Positions 32,258 to 41,189 of a DNA stretch of 41,250 nt are shown one piece after another; within the stretch, counting starts at the first letter, position 1, and every line of letters begins with the position of its first letter. The position numbers were made by a program, and so were the translations under genes. Location of the stretch: positions 1-41,250 of the forward strand of contig NZ_JBHUMO010000027.1 in assembly GCF_042685105.1 (NCBI RefSeq), read 5' to 3'. The notes below the pieces were generated by a model. The model did no database searches. It saw only the letters and a list, made by a program, of their open reading frames with translations, and was not told where the DNA came from. Source of the stretch: Enterococcus_G camelliae (GTDB taxonomy: Bacteria; Bacillota; Bacilli; Lactobacillales; Enterococcaceae).

Positions 32258-34678
32258 ATGTTAGTTTCATATAAATGGTTAAATGAGTTCGTTGATTTGG
32301 ATGGTGTGACACCCAACGAATTGGCGGATAAAATGTCGGTTACAGGCATTGAAGTTGAAGGAGTAACCGTTCCAGAGACGGGATTAAAAAATTTGGTTGT
32401 TGGAGAAGTTGTGGAATGTGTTGACCATCCTGACTCTGACCATCTACACATTTGTCAAGTAAATGTTGGCGCTGAAGAACTGTCACAAATCATTTGTGGG
32501 GCACCCAATATTAAAGCTGGTGTAAAAGTCATTGTTGCTTTGCCAGGTGCACGCATTAAAGATAATGTAAAAATTAAAAAAGGAAAAATGCGGGGACAAG
32601 TCTCAAACGGGATGATTTGTTCTTTACAAGAAATTGGATTTAATGAAAGTGTAGTTCCGAAAGAATATGCGGATGGTATTTACTATTTGCCAGCAGAGGC
32701 AATTCCGGGAGAAAGTATTTTTCCTTATTTAGACATGGATGATAGCATTATTGAATTATCAATTACTCCTAACCGGGCTGATGCCTTGAGTATGCGCGGG
32801 GTGGCTTATGAAGTTGGTGCAATTTATAACCAAACACCAACGTTTCATGATGAGGAATTAATTGAAGGAGACACGCTTGCCAGTGAAAAAATTACGGTTA
32901 CTGTAGAAGAGAAAGAATTGGTTCCTGCCTACCAAATACGCATTATTGAAGATGTAAAAATTGCTCCAAGTCCAACTTGGTTACAAAAACGATTGATGAA
33001 TGAAGGAATTCGTCCAATCAACAATGTCGTCGATGTCACAAATTACATTTTGTTACTCTTTGGTCAACCTTTGCATGCGTTTGATTATCATCGAATTGGT
33101 TCGAAAGAAATCGTGGTACGGCGAGCACACGAAGCAGAAGAACTTGTGACGTTAGATGGGGAAACACGTGGGCTACGTTCAGAGGAACTAGTCATCACAA
33201 ATGGTGCCCAACCGATTGCTTTAGCGGGCGTGATGGGGGGATTAGACTCAGAGATTGTTTCAGACACAACCACCGTAGCATTGGAAGCAGCGATGTTTCA
33301 CCCTATTTCCATTCGTCGAACAGCGAACTACTTTAATTTAAGAAGTGAATCTTCTGCCCGATTTGAAAAAGGAATCAATCAAGCAACAATCGGACAATCT
33401 TGTGATGTAGCAGCGGCAATGATCGCCAAGTTAGCAGGTGGAACGGTATTGAAAGAAGCAGTTGTTGCAACGCAAACGAATCCGAAAGATGTGAAAGTAC
33501 CTATTACTTTGAGCCGCATTAATCAGTATTTGGGTACAGCCCTATCATTAGCAGGTGTGGGTGGAATATTTGATGCGTTAGGATTTGCCTATGAATTAAC
33601 AGACGAAGAATTTACAGTTATCGTTCCACCACGTCGTTGGGATATTCAAATAGAAGCGGATATTATTGAAGAAGTGGCCCGAATTTACGGGTATGATCGT
33701 TTGCCATCTACTTTGCCAAGTGGGGAGACTGTGGCAGGTACGCTCACTCGCTCGCAAAGATTGACAAGAAGAATCCGTGAAGTTGTTGAAGGTACCGGTT
33801 TTTCAGAAGCAATCAGCTATGCATTGACTACTGAAAAAAAATCAACTCAATTTGTGATGAAAGAGAGTCAGTTAACAAGACTTGATTGGCCAATGACCGA
33901 AGATCGGGCAGTGTTACGAATGAATTTAATCAGTGGGTTGTTGGATGATTTAGCATATAATATTGCTAGAAAAAATCAATCATTGGCATTTTATGAAATT
34001 GGTCGCGTATTTTATCAAGATGGAGATGCTAAAAAAGACTTGCCAACTGAACAAAATCACATTGCCTTTGCGTTAACTGGAGAAGTAAAGAGCAAAGATT
34101 GGCAAACAAAGTCGACACCAGCTGATTTTTATTTATTGAAAGGTGTACTTGAAACAGTATTTGATCGCTTATCTATCCTTGATCGTATTCAATATATTGC
34201 TACGAGTGCGATTTCTGAACTACATCCGGGTAGAACCGCTGATATTTATATTGATCATGAACGAATTGGCTTCATTGGACAAGTTCATCCAGCCATAGCC
34301 AAGGAATATGATATTACTGAAACTTATGTAGCTGAACTAAATTTAGAAGCACTAACTTCAACGGCAGTCGCAGAGGTACGTTACCAACCAGTGTCGAAGT
34401 TTCCAAATGTAAATCGGGATATTGCGATGTTGGTAAAAGAAGAGGTCTCCAATCAAGAAGTCATTGATACGATTAAAGAAGTATCCGGTCGCTTCCTGAT
34501 ACAAGTGAAGTTATTTGATGTGTATCAAGGAGCTTCAATTGACAAAGGAATGAAATCATTGGCGTATTCGCTGACATTTAGCAATCCAGAAATGACTTTA
34601 ACGGACGAGGAAATTACCAATTCGATGAATAAAATAGAAAAAAATCTAATAGAAAAACTTGGGGCGGTTATTCGTTAA
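32258..34678 (+). CDS. pheT: phenylalanine--tRNA ligase beta subunit
   Basis: PheT supplies tRNA binding and editing to the enzyme. The 806-residue product has the usual order: N-terminal EMAP/tRNA-binding domain (about 40-150), B5 and B3/4 editing domains in the middle (ITPNRADALSMRGVAYEVGAI; RRTANYFNLRSESSARFEKG), a catalytic-like core (RRWDIQIEADIIEEVARIYGYD) and a C-terminal FDX-ACB anticodon-binding domain (YQPVSKFPNVNRDIAMLV). GGGGGAG precedes ATG 32258. It ends the T-box-controlled pheST operon; AATCAG plus seven T near 34752-34763 may form a weak terminator before the strong bidirectional one. Confidence 0.97.
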   Translation: MLVSYKWLNEFVDLDGVTPNELADKMSVTGIEVEGVTVPETGLKNLVVGEVVECVDHPDSDHLHICQVNVGAEELSQIICGAPNIKAGVKVIVALPGARIKDNVKIKKGKMRGQVSNGMICSLQEIGFNESVVPKEYADGIYYLPAEAIPGESIFPYLDMDDSIIELSITPNRADALSMRGVAYEVGAIYNQTPTFHDEELIEGDTLASEKITVTVEEKELVPAYQIRIIEDVKIAPSPTWLQKRLMNEGIRPINNVVDVTNYILLLFGQPLHAFDYHRIGSKEIVVRRAHEAEELVTLDGETRGLRSEELVITNGAQPIALAGVMGGLDSEIVSDTTTVALEAAMFHPISIRRTANYFNLRSESSARFEKGINQATIGQSCDVAAAMIAKLAGGTVLKEAVVATQTNPKDVKVPITLSRINQYLGTALSLAGVGGIFDALGFAYELTDEEFTVIVPPRRWDIQIEADIIEEVARIYGYDRLPSTLPSGETVAGTLTRSQRLTRRIREVVEGTGFSEAISYALTTEKKSTQFVMKESQLTRLDWPMTEDRAVLRMNLISGLLDDLAYNIARKNQSLAFYEIGRVFYQDGDAKKDLPTEQNHIAFALTGEVKSKDWQTKSTPADFYLLKGVLETVFDRLSILDRIQYIATSAISELHPGRTADIYIDHERIGFIGQVHPAIAKEYDITETYVAELNLEALTSTAVAEVRYQPVSKFPNVNRDIAMLVKEEVSNQEVIDTIKEVSGRFLIQVKLFDVYQGASIDKGMKSLAYSLTFSNPEMTLTDEEITNSMNKIEKNLIEKLGAVIR

Positions 34679-34772
34679 TTTTTTTGATGCGACTATTCCT
34701 TATCCATATTCACTGGGTTCACTGGATTTTTGCGAAAAAAAGTGAATGAGAATCAGTTTTTTTAAAGTTATT

Positions 34773-34825
34773 AAAAGAGACAGCTCTTCGTCGCTAGGAT
34801 AGTAGCGTGAAGAACTGTCTCTTTT
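34773..34825. terminator. bidirectional terminator between pheT and trpS
   Basis: AAAAGAGACAG (34773-34783) pairs with CTGTCTCTTTT (34815-34825); pairing continues after one mismatch through TCTTC/GAAGA and CGCTA/TAGCG, giving a long imperfect stem. A and T runs at the ends serve both converging genes. Confidence 0.9.
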
Positions 34826-34843
34826 GTCATTGTCATTGGCTAA

Positions 34844-35851
34844 TTAAGAAAAATATTGGATGCCCATTGCTTCTTTCACTTCAGAAAGTGTCTGTGCTGA
34901 AACCTTTCGAGCTTTTTCACTGCCTTTTTGTAAAATGGATAGAACATAGTCAGGATCTTTTGCTAATTCCTCGCGTCTGGTTCGGATTGGTTGAAAAGTC
35001 GCTTCTAAAACATCAATTAAGTAGCGTTTAATCTTTACATCTCCTAAACCGCCATGGCGATACTGGTTTTTCAATTCTTCAATATAGACCTTATCTTCCC
35101 CAAATACATCCAAATAGGTAAATACCATGTTTCCTTCCACTTTTCCAGGTTCTTCAACATGGATGTGATTTGGATCAGTGTACATACTCATAACTTTTTT
35201 CTTTAGAATATCTGCCGAGTCTGCTAAATAGATACCATTTCCCAGTGATTTGCTCATTTTGCCGTTGCCGTCAATGCCAGGTAATCGTCCCATTCCTTTT
35301 GGAGGAAGAACAGCTTTGGGTTGAACCAAGACTTCGCCATACGTGGAATTAAAGGAATGAACAATTTCTTGTGTTTGTTCAAGCATTGGCTTTTGGTCTT
35401 CGCCCACGGGGACTAAATTCGCTTTAAAGGCAGTAATATCGGCAGCTTGAGAAATAGGATAGATAAAGAAGCCTGTCGGAACGCCTTCCCCAAATTGTTT
35501 TTGTTCGATTTCAGCCTTTACGGTTGGATTTCGCTTTAACCGGTTGACACTCACTAAATTCGCGTAATACATAGTTAATTCTGCTAATTCAGGAATTTGG
35601 GATTGAATAAAAAGTGTCGACTTTTCCGGATCCAGGCCAACTGCTAAGTAGTCTAATGCCACTTGTAAAACATTTTTGGCTACTTTTTCTGGATTTTTGG
35701 CATTATCTGTTAACGCTTGGACGTCGGCAACCATGATAAAGAGTTGATTTGCTGGATCCTCTTGCATGGCAACGCGTGTTTTTAAAGAACCAACGAAATG
35801 TCCTAAATGTAATTGACCTGTCGGACGATCTCCCGTAAGTATTGTATTCAA
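34844..35851 (-). CDS. trpS: tryptophan--tRNA ligase
   Basis: TrpS activates tryptophan and charges tRNA-Trp (class I). The protein shows TGDRPTGQLHLGHFVG with the HIGH-type motif HLGH, the Trp-pocket region, and KMSKS (in NGKMSKSLGNG). It is the streptococcal-type form with YANLVSVNRLKRNPTVKAEI rather than the Bacillus type. TTG 35851 is taken as the start because AAAGGTG lies 6 nt upstream, giving 335 residues beginning MNTILTGDRP; the frame stays open to TTG 35872 without a site. Its promoter (35897-35925) leaves a leader of about 40 nt, too short for a T-box. Confidence 0.95.
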   Translation of the reverse strand: MNTILTGDRPTGQLHLGHFVGSLKTRVAMQEDPANQLFIMVADVQALTDNAKNPEKVAKNVLQVALDYLAVGLDPEKSTLFIQSQIPELAELTMYYANLVSVNRLKRNPTVKAEIEQKQFGEGVPTGFFIYPISQAADITAFKANLVPVGEDQKPMLEQTQEIVHSFNSTYGEVLVQPKAVLPPKGMGRLPGIDGNGKMSKSLGNGIYLADSADILKKKVMSMYTDPNHIHVEEPGKVEGNMVFTYLDVFGEDKVYIEELKNQYRHGGLGDVKIKRYLIDVLEATFQPIRTRREELAKDPDYVLSILQKGSEKARKVSAQTLSEVKEAMGIQYFS

Positions 35852-35896
35852 ATTCTTCACCTTTTCTTTCAAACTTTTCTTTCAATCTTCTCTTTC

Positions 35897-35925
35897 ATAG
35901 TACCTTTTTTTTTCATTAATGACAA
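35897..35925 (-). promoter_or_regulatory. trpS promoter
   Basis: Minus-strand TTGTCA (35920-35925) and TACTAT (35897-35902) are 17 bp apart. The predicted transcript begins near 35890. Confidence 0.7.
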
Positions 35926-35978
35926 CAAAGCTTTGACGATTGTCGGAAAGATATTTCAACTGGATTCGATGAATACGT

Positions 35979-36007
35979 TTTTCATTTCTTTCAATAATGG
36001 GTATAAT
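35979..36007 (+). promoter_or_regulatory. murI operon promoter
   Basis: TTTTCA (35979-35984) and TATAAT (36002-36007) are 17 bp apart, placing transcription about 40 nt before murI. It is divergent from the trpS promoter. Confidence 0.65.
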
Positions 36008-36053
36008 GGAGAAGATTATACTGTATAGAATTTAATGACTAGAGGGATAAGAG

Positions 36054-36872
36054 ATGTGTAACGAACAACCAATTGGTTTTATTGATTCCGGTGTTGGAGG
36101 GTTGACGGTTGTAAAAGAGGCGTTAAAACAACTTCCAAATGAAAATATTCTTTATCTTGGAGACACAGCACGCTGCCCATACGGACCAAGGCCAGCACAG
36201 CAGGTCATCCAATTCACTTGGGAAATGACTCAATTTTTGCAAAAAAAAAATATTAAAATGCTTGTGATTGCTTGCAATACGGCAACCGCAGTAGCATTAG
36301 AAAAAATCAAAACTACCCTTGATATACCAGTTGTTGGTGTCATTTTGCCAGGTTCAAGAGCTGCTATCAAAGCAACTAAAACCAAGCAAATTGGTGTCAT
36401 TGGAACAGAAGGGACGATTAAAAGTGCCAGCTATAAACGCGTCATTGTTCAAAAGATGCCTAATGCGAAGATAACTAGTTTGGCCTGCCCAAAGTTTGTA
36501 CCCATTGTCGAAAGCAATCAGTTTCAAACATCCGTCGCCAAAAAAATTGTCGCAGAAAGTTTGCGACCTTTTACTAAGCAAAAGGTTGATACGTTGATTC
36601 TTGGGTGCACGCATTACCCGTTGTTACGGCCCATTATTCAAAATGTGATGGGTACCGAAGTAAAACTAATTGATTCTGGAGCGGAAACGGTAGGGGAAGT
36701 AAGCATGTTATTAGATTATTTTCAATTGGCAAATGACCGGCCGACTAAGGATCGCGAAGTGGCCTTTTATACAACTGGCTCGACGACAATGTTTGATCGC
36801 ATTGCTTCTGAGTGGTTGGATGAAGGAAGTGTTAACTCAAAACATATAGTATTAGGAGAGAAAAATTTATGA
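36054..36872 (+). CDS. murI: glutamate racemase
   Basis: MurI makes D-glutamate for peptidoglycan from L-glutamate without a cofactor. The 272-residue protein has FIDSGVGGLTV at the N terminus, the two catalytic Cys in IACNTATAV (Cys74) and LGCTHYPLL (Cys185), and GDTARCPYGPRP. GAGGGAT lies before the ATG. Its last codons overlap the next gene (ATGA), so the murI, RNase PH-RdgB fusion and phosphodiesterase genes form one tightly coupled operon. Confidence 0.96.
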   Translation: MCNEQPIGFIDSGVGGLTVVKEALKQLPNENILYLGDTARCPYGPRPAQQVIQFTWEMTQFLQKKNIKMLVIACNTATAVALEKIKTTLDIPVVGVILPGSRAAIKATKTKQIGVIGTEGTIKSASYKRVIVQKMPNAKITSLACPKFVPIVESNQFQTSVAKKIVAESLRPFTKQKVDTLILGCTHYPLLRPIIQNVMGTEVKLIDSGAETVGEVSMLLDYFQLANDRPTKDREVAFYTTGSTTMFDRIASEWLDEGSVNSKHIVLGEKNL

Positions 36873-38185
36873 GATACAATGGCCGATATGAGAAAAGCAA
36901 ACGTGTGACCAAAATTAAGACCAACGATCGTAAATATGCCTCGGGATCGGCAACAATCGCTCAGGGGGATACAATCGTTCATTGTGCCATTCATTGCACG
37001 GACACAACAAACCAGTTTAATCAAAAGCCTTACGAACTAAGATTTTTGATATCGTCAGCTGGTCGGGAGCAAGAGGTTTTGGAACAACAAGCAAAAAACA
37101 AAATTTTTCTAGAACAAGTTTTGTCTGCTACGCTTCTTGCAACGGAAGCTAGCACGAGTGGAAAGAAAATATTTGTTGAAGTGGTTGTGGAGCAAGATGA
37201 TGGAAGTTGTTTGGCTGTAGCAACAAATGCGCTATATTTGGCACTACAACAAACCGTTGATTGCTTGGCGATGGAGATGCAAGATCATCAAGTAATCAGA
37301 CTGGATCAAGCATTTGGATCGGCAAAAATTGCTTTTTTATCCAGAGAAATTCCACTAGTTGATCCCGATCGCCAAGAGGAAAAAATGGCAATTTTTGAAG
37401 CTACGCTTGCTTTAAATGAAGCGGGGGATTATTTGGCATTTCAATTTGATAATAAAAACCAAGCATTTGGCATTGATGAAATCAATGGGGTGCTTATTAC
37501 TGGGACAACCTGTGTACAAGAAGAAATCCAAGAATTGAAGGCCAATCTATATACCCCTTATACGCAGAAGGACGGAGAAAAAGCAATTGTTATCGCAACA
37601 AACAATGAAGGAAAAGCCAGAGAATTTTCGGCTTTATTTGGGAAGAATGGTTACCAAATTAAAACATTAAAGGATTTTCCAGCGTTACCTGAAGTGGAGG
37701 AAACCGGCACGACTTTTGCACAAAATGCTTGTTTGAAGGCGGAAACAATTGCCAACATTCTTCAAGTACCTGTATTAGCAGATGACTCTGGACTGAAAGT
37801 TGATGCATTAGGTGGGTTACCTGGTGTTTATTCAGCCAGATTTGCGGGTGTCGATAAAAATGATGCAGCCAATAATGCCAAGTTATTGTATGAATTAACC
37901 GATGTACCAGATGAAAAAAGAACCGCGCAATTCCATTGTACGCTCGCCTTAGCAGCCCCTAAAAAAGAAACACTGCTAGTTGAAGCCGAATGGGAAGGAA
38001 GAATTGGTCGTATTCCAAGAGGTGAAAATGGCTTTGGTTATGATCCTCTGTTTGTGGTCGATTTAGATGGAACAACAGCAGCTGAGCTAACAGCTAAAGA
38101 AAAAAATGAAAGAAGTCATCGAGCAAAAGCAATTGTAAAATTGGAAAAGAATTGGCTTGATTGGTTGGAAGGAGCAAAAGAATGA
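36869..38185 (+). CDS. degenerate RNase PH domain fused to XTP/dITP diphosphatase (RdgB/Ham1)
   Basis: Residues 1 to about 230 resemble RNase PH in layout (MRYNGRYEKSKRVTKIK, then ASGSATIAQGDTIVHCA) but lack the phosphate-binding Arg of RLIGRALR and the DLxYxEDxxAxxD metal segment, so exoribonuclease activity is doubtful. Residues 239-438 are a complete RdgB/HAM1 pyrophosphatase: VIATNNEGKAREF (substrate loop), ADDSGLKVDALGGLPGVYSAR, FGYDPLF and SHRAKA. This enzyme removes XTP, dITP and related non-canonical nucleotides. AGGAGAG precedes ATG, which overlaps murI; the phosphodiesterase gene overlaps its stop. Similar fusions exist in enterococci and relatives, to my recollection. The N-terminal domain may bind RNA or be structural. 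Confidence 0.9.
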   Translation: MRYNGRYEKSKRVTKIKTNDRKYASGSATIAQGDTIVHCAIHCTDTTNQFNQKPYELRFLISSAGREQEVLEQQAKNKIFLEQVLSATLLATEASTSGKKIFVEVVVEQDDGSCLAVATNALYLALQQTVDCLAMEMQDHQVIRLDQAFGSAKIAFLSREIPLVDPDRQEEKMAIFEATLALNEAGDYLAFQFDNKNQAFGIDEINGVLITGTTCVQEEIQELKANLYTPYTQKDGEKAIVIATNNEGKAREFSALFGKNGYQIKTLKDFPALPEVEETGTTFAQNACLKAETIANILQVPVLADDSGLKVDALGGLPGVYSARFAGVDKNDAANNAKLLYELTDVPDEKRTAQFHCTLALAAPKKETLLVEAEWEGRIGRIPRGENGFGYDPLFVVDLDGTTAAELTAKEKNERSHRAKAIVKLEKNWLDWLEGAKE

Positions 38186-38694
38186 ACTATTTAGTGTTAA
38201 GTGATAGTCACGGTGATCGAGAAATTATACAGAACGTGTACAATCAATTCAAAGAAAAAGTTGATTTATTCATTCATTGTGGAGATTCTGAATTACCGGC
38301 AAGTGATCCATTATGGAAAGATATTTTTGTTGTCCAAGGGAATTGCGATTATGATGAAAAGTACAAAAAAGAACAACTTATCGAGACAAGTGAAGACCGA
38401 ATATTGGTGGTTCATGGACACCTTTATCAAGTGAATTTCACGATGACTCCTTTAGAACTTCGAGCAAAAGAGTTGCAAGCATCCATTGTCCTGTTTGGTC
38501 ATACACATAAATTAGGCTGTGAATACATTGATTCAACACTCTATTTGAATCCAGGAAGTATTTCCCAGCCAAGAGGATTACCTTATAAAAGTTTTGCAAT
38601 CATTGAGAGTACTGAAGCATTTTTCCGTGTCGATTATTACGACCGTACAGGGAAAAAACTACCTGAGCTGACATTTTCTTTTAAAAAAAAGTAA
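38182..38694 (+). CDS. YfcE/MJ0936-family metallophosphodiesterase
   Basis: A 170-residue calcineurin-like phosphoesterase. The metal-binding motifs are visible: SDSHGD, HCGDSE, QGNCDYD and VVHGHLYQV, followed by FGHTHKLG and NPGSISQPRG. These enzymes hydrolyse phosphodiesters such as bis-p-nitrophenyl phosphate; the natural substrate is unknown (YsnB-type). ATG 38182 overlaps the fusion-gene stop (ATGA), with GGAAGGAG upstream; the in-frame TTG at 38161 is rejected. This is the last gene of the murI operon. Confidence 0.92.
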   Translation: MNYLVLSDSHGDREIIQNVYNQFKEKVDLFIHCGDSELPASDPLWKDIFVVQGNCDYDEKYKKEQLIETSEDRILVVHGHLYQVNFTMTPLELRAKELQASIVLFGHTHKLGCEYIDSTLYLNPGSISQPRGLPYKSFAIIESTEAFFRVDYYDRTGKKLPELTFSFKKK

Positions 38695-38732
38695 ATAAAT
38701 GATGGTTTTAAAAATTATGAATCATTAGTTGG

Positions 38733-38738
38733 TATAAT
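38733..38738 (+). promoter_or_regulatory. extended -10 promoter of cbpB
   Basis: TATAAT (38733-38738) is preceded by TTGG, an extended -10 element; no clear -35 is seen. AGGAGG and the TTG start follow at 38756-38772. Confidence 0.5.
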
Positions 38739-38769
38739 AGAGAAAAGACAACCATAGGAGGATTAGTTA

Positions 38770-39252
38770 TTGATAGGTGAAAAAACAAAGGAATTGCTGT
38801 TAGCTAATGAAGCTGATCTAATCATTCCGGCTGAGAATGTAGCAACCGTTTTATATAACCACCCACTGGAACATGCGTTACTTGTTTTATCCAAAGTAGG
38901 CTATAATCAAATCCCTGTATTAGATTCGGACGATCGTTTAGTTGGTTTGATAAGCCTCTCAAATATCGTGAATCGGATGATGGGACTAACTGGTTTTGAT
39001 GTGAAATTACTTGAAAACTTAACAGTAGCCGATGTTATGGAAGTGAATGTCCCTTGTGTTGCTGAAAATGATTTAGAAGAAATTTTACATTTACTTGTAA
39101 ATCGTCCTTTTTTACCAAAAATTGATCAAAATGGTGTTTTTTGTGGCATCATAACTAGGAAAGAAGTATTAAAATCAGTGAATCATCTTGTCCATCAGTT
39201 AGAAAAAGAATATGTGTTATTAGCAAAAGCCCCTTTAAAAAATCATGCATAA
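38770..39252 (+). CDS. cbpB: CBS-domain protein CbpB (c-di-AMP-binding type)
   Basis: The 160-residue protein consists of two CBS motifs (about 20-75 and 85-145): QIPVLDSDDRLVGLISLSNIVNRM and PFLPKIDQNGVFCGIITRKEVLK. It matches the short CbpB/YkuL group, which in Listeria binds c-di-AMP and in its free form stimulates the (p)ppGpp synthetase Rel. The start is TTG 38770 with AGGAGG eight bases upstream. It is monocistronic and ends at a bidirectional terminator. c-di-AMP binding is inferred from the family. Confidence 0.88.
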   Translation: MIGEKTKELLLANEADLIIPAENVATVLYNHPLEHALLVLSKVGYNQIPVLDSDDRLVGLISLSNIVNRMMGLTGFDVKLLENLTVADVMEVNVPCVAENDLEEILHLLVNRPFLPKIDQNGVFCGIITRKEVLKSVNHLVHQLEKEYVLLAKAPLKNHA

Positions 39253-39308
39253 TGGTGTTGTTAGGTACTTTGCTGCTTAACTAGTAAAAGAACCATCAGA
39301 TGAACAGA

Positions 39309-39352
39309 AAATAAGGTCCCACTCATCACGCCGGATGAATGGGGCCTTATTT
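39309..39352. terminator. bidirectional terminator between cbpB and mscS
   Basis: AAATAAGG-CCCA-TCATC pairs with GATGA-TGGG-CCTTATTT, with single mismatches between blocks and a 6-nt loop; flanking A and T tracts suit both directions. Confidence 0.85.
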
Positions 39353-39384
39353 CGATGATTAATTGATTTTTTTGGGATGTCTAC

Positions 39385-40332
39385 TCACTTTTTAAGAATA
39401 GGTTCATTTGGAATGGAAAAGCCTGCTGCTAACAATGAACGAATGGAATCAGAAAGCAAATCCTCTTTTATTTTGTATTGGAATCCATTTTTAGTATAGA
39501 AATTGGTTCGAATGGCATAGTTTCCATTCCCAATATCAACTAAACCAAAGATTACTGGTGGTGTGGTGATACTGTCTTTGTAAGCAACTTCAATTCGTTT
39601 GTTTGCTTCCTCAATGACTGAACGAATGGCTGAAATTCCTTCACTAGGATCGATTCGGACATCAACAACAACTTGCATATTGGCTCTTGAGGTATTACTA
39701 ATTGTTGTAATATTACGATTAGGAATAAAATGAATGGTTCCATCAACTGCCTTTAGCTGTAGTGTTCTCAAACCAACACTCGTTACAGTTCCCTCGACAT
39801 CGAGATTCATCAATTTGACATAATCGCCAACGTCAATTTGTTGTTCCATAATGATAAAAAAGCCTGTGATAATATCATTCATAAAACCTTGCGCACCTAA
39901 ACCAATCGCAACCCCCGCAATCCCTGCACCAGCTAGTAAAGAGCCCACGGGTATACCTAAAACGGAAAGTAGAGAATATAGGAAAAAAAATCCGATGGTA
40001 TATTGAACGATATTTCGAATCAATGTATGGATGGTATTCATTCGTCCGATATTCATATTCATTCGCTTACCATATGATTGATAGGTTCGATCAATGACAG
40101 CTAATGTAATTCGCCAAATAACGAGGAATAGTATTAGAAGAAAAATAATCATTAATGTTTTTTGAATAAACAAAGCTGTAATGGATTCCCAATTAATTTG
40201 TTGCCACCATTTTTGAAAGGCGTTCATTTGTTTTTCGGCCGGTTCAATGATGGAGTTGTCTGAACTAGAAGTTGTCCCAACAGCTAAAAAAAATGATAGC
40301 ATATAAGCAATAAATCCTTTCTTTTTTTTCAT
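39385..40332 (-). CDS. mscS: small-conductance mechanosensitive channel (MscS family)
   Basis: MscS channels open on membrane tension and release solutes upon hypoosmotic shock. The protein has a hydrophobic stretch, TM helix TLMIIFLLILFLVIWRITLA, the pore helix region GSLLAGAGIAGVAIGLGAQGFMNDIITGFFII and the beta domain (VGDYVKLMNLDVEGTVTSVGLRTLQL; IHFIPNRNITTISN). The start is uncertain: ATG 40332 gives 315 residues, opening MKKKKGFIAYML; it has no clear ribosome-binding site. The reading frame is open to 40425 but overlaps fabI. M-N-A-F-Q further in is another option. It lies 40 bp after fabI on the same strand. Confidence 0.87.
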   Translation of the reverse strand: MKKKKGFIAYMLSFFLAVGTTSSSDNSIIEPAEKQMNAFQKWWQQINWESITALFIQKTLMIIFLLILFLVIWRITLAVIDRTYQSYGKRMNMNIGRMNTIHTLIRNIVQYTIGFFFLYSLLSVLGIPVGSLLAGAGIAGVAIGLGAQGFMNDIITGFFIIMEQQIDVGDYVKLMNLDVEGTVTSVGLRTLQLKAVDGTIHFIPNRNITTISNTSRANMQVVVDVRIDPSEGISAIRSVIEEANKRIEVAYKDSITTPPVIFGLVDIGNGNYAIRTNFYTKNGFQYKIKEDLLSDSIRSLLAAGFSIPNEPILKK

Positions 40333-40372
40333 TTTACCATAGGAATGAAAAAAAGGAAGAATGGACAAATAA

Positions 40373-41128
40373 TTATGAAAGATGAACACCTTTATCAACA
40401 AAAATGACTTCACCAATAATGCCACTTGCTAGTGGACTAACCAAGAAGGCGCAAGTATTTCCAACTTCTTCAATTGTCACTCCAACATGATCAGGGGTCC
40501 GATCTTCAGATAGTTGAATTAGTTTTTGATAATCTTTTACACCAGTTACGGCTAGTGTTTTAATGGCGCCTGCTGAAATAGCATTGACCCGAATTTTCTT
40601 AGGTGATAGGTCTGCTGCTAAATAGCGAACGGAAGCTTCAAGAGCAGCTTTGGCAATTCCCATCATGTTGTAATTCGGCACTGCACGCTCAGATCCTAAA
40701 TAAGTTAAGGTTACAATCCCACTATTTTCAGCTAAAATTGGTTTCGCATAACGAGTAACAGCGATAAATGAATAGCTACTAACGTCTTGGGCCAAAGCGT
40801 AGCCTTCACGGGAAATTTCCGTTACATCTCCCTGCAAGTCATCTTTATTCGCATAGGCAATGGCATGAACCAAGCCATGAATTTCACCAGCATATTCATT
40901 AATGGTTTGAAAAGCCTGTTCAATGCTGCGATCACTTGAGACATCACATTCGACTAAAAATTCTGATCCATCAAGTAATTTTTCTAGCGATTTTTTCATT
41001 CGTTCATTTTGGTATGTATAGATGACTTCGGCACCTTGTTGTTGCAATGCTTGTGCACAACCCCAAGCGATACTTTTTTTATTGGCTACACCCATCACAA
41101 CGACTTTTTTACCTTTTAAAAAACTCAT
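40373..41128 (-). CDS. fabI: enoyl-[acyl-carrier-protein] reductase [NADH] FabI
   Basis: FabI performs the last reduction of each fatty acid elongation cycle and is the triclosan target. The 251-residue protein has GVANKKSIAWG (NAD binding), the active-site Tyr143 (TYLGSERA) and Tyr153-x6-Lys160 (YNMMGIAKAA). AAGGAG precedes the ATG, within the end of a 18-codon upstream frame. The 103-bp leader (41148-41250) is a copy of the left-end repeat. No fab cluster accompanies it. fabI is followed by mscS. Confidence 0.96.
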   Translation of the reverse strand: MSFLKGKKVVVMGVANKKSIAWGCAQALQQQGAEVIYTYQNERMKKSLEKLLDGSEFLVECDVSSDRSIEQAFQTINEYAGEIHGLVHAIAYANKDDLQGDVTEISREGYALAQDVSSYSFIAVTRYAKPILAENSGIVTLTYLGSERAVPNYNMMGIAKAALEASVRYLAADLSPKKIRVNAISAGAIKTLAVTGVKDYQKLIQLSEDRTPDHVGVTIEEVGNTCAFLVSPLASGIIGEVIFVDKGVHLS

Positions 41129-41132
41129 ATTG

Positions 41133-41189
41133 TCACTCCTTAATAATTAATGTCTCCTGAACAGTAATTTTTCCTTGATATAACAACAT
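41133..41189 (-). CDS. possible 18-residue leader peptide upstream of fabI
   Basis: The frame MLLYQGKITVQETLIIKE starts with ATG behind AGAGGG at 3-nt spacing and its stop codon overlaps the AAGGAG of fabI, ending 4 bp before the fabI ATG. The left repeat encodes the same first 14 residues with one change. This could couple translation or act as a leader peptide, but such a short frame can be chance. Confidence 0.35.
   Translation of the reverse strand: MLLYQGKITVQETLIIKE

Noticed and set aside
35873..36053. A T-box or trp attenuator before trpS
   Set aside because: No GGTGG-ACCGCG core or terminator is present, and the predicted leader is only about 40 nt.
40333..40425. mscS start upstream at 40425
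   Set aside because: It would overlap the 3' end of fabI by 53 bp and lacks a ribosome-binding site.
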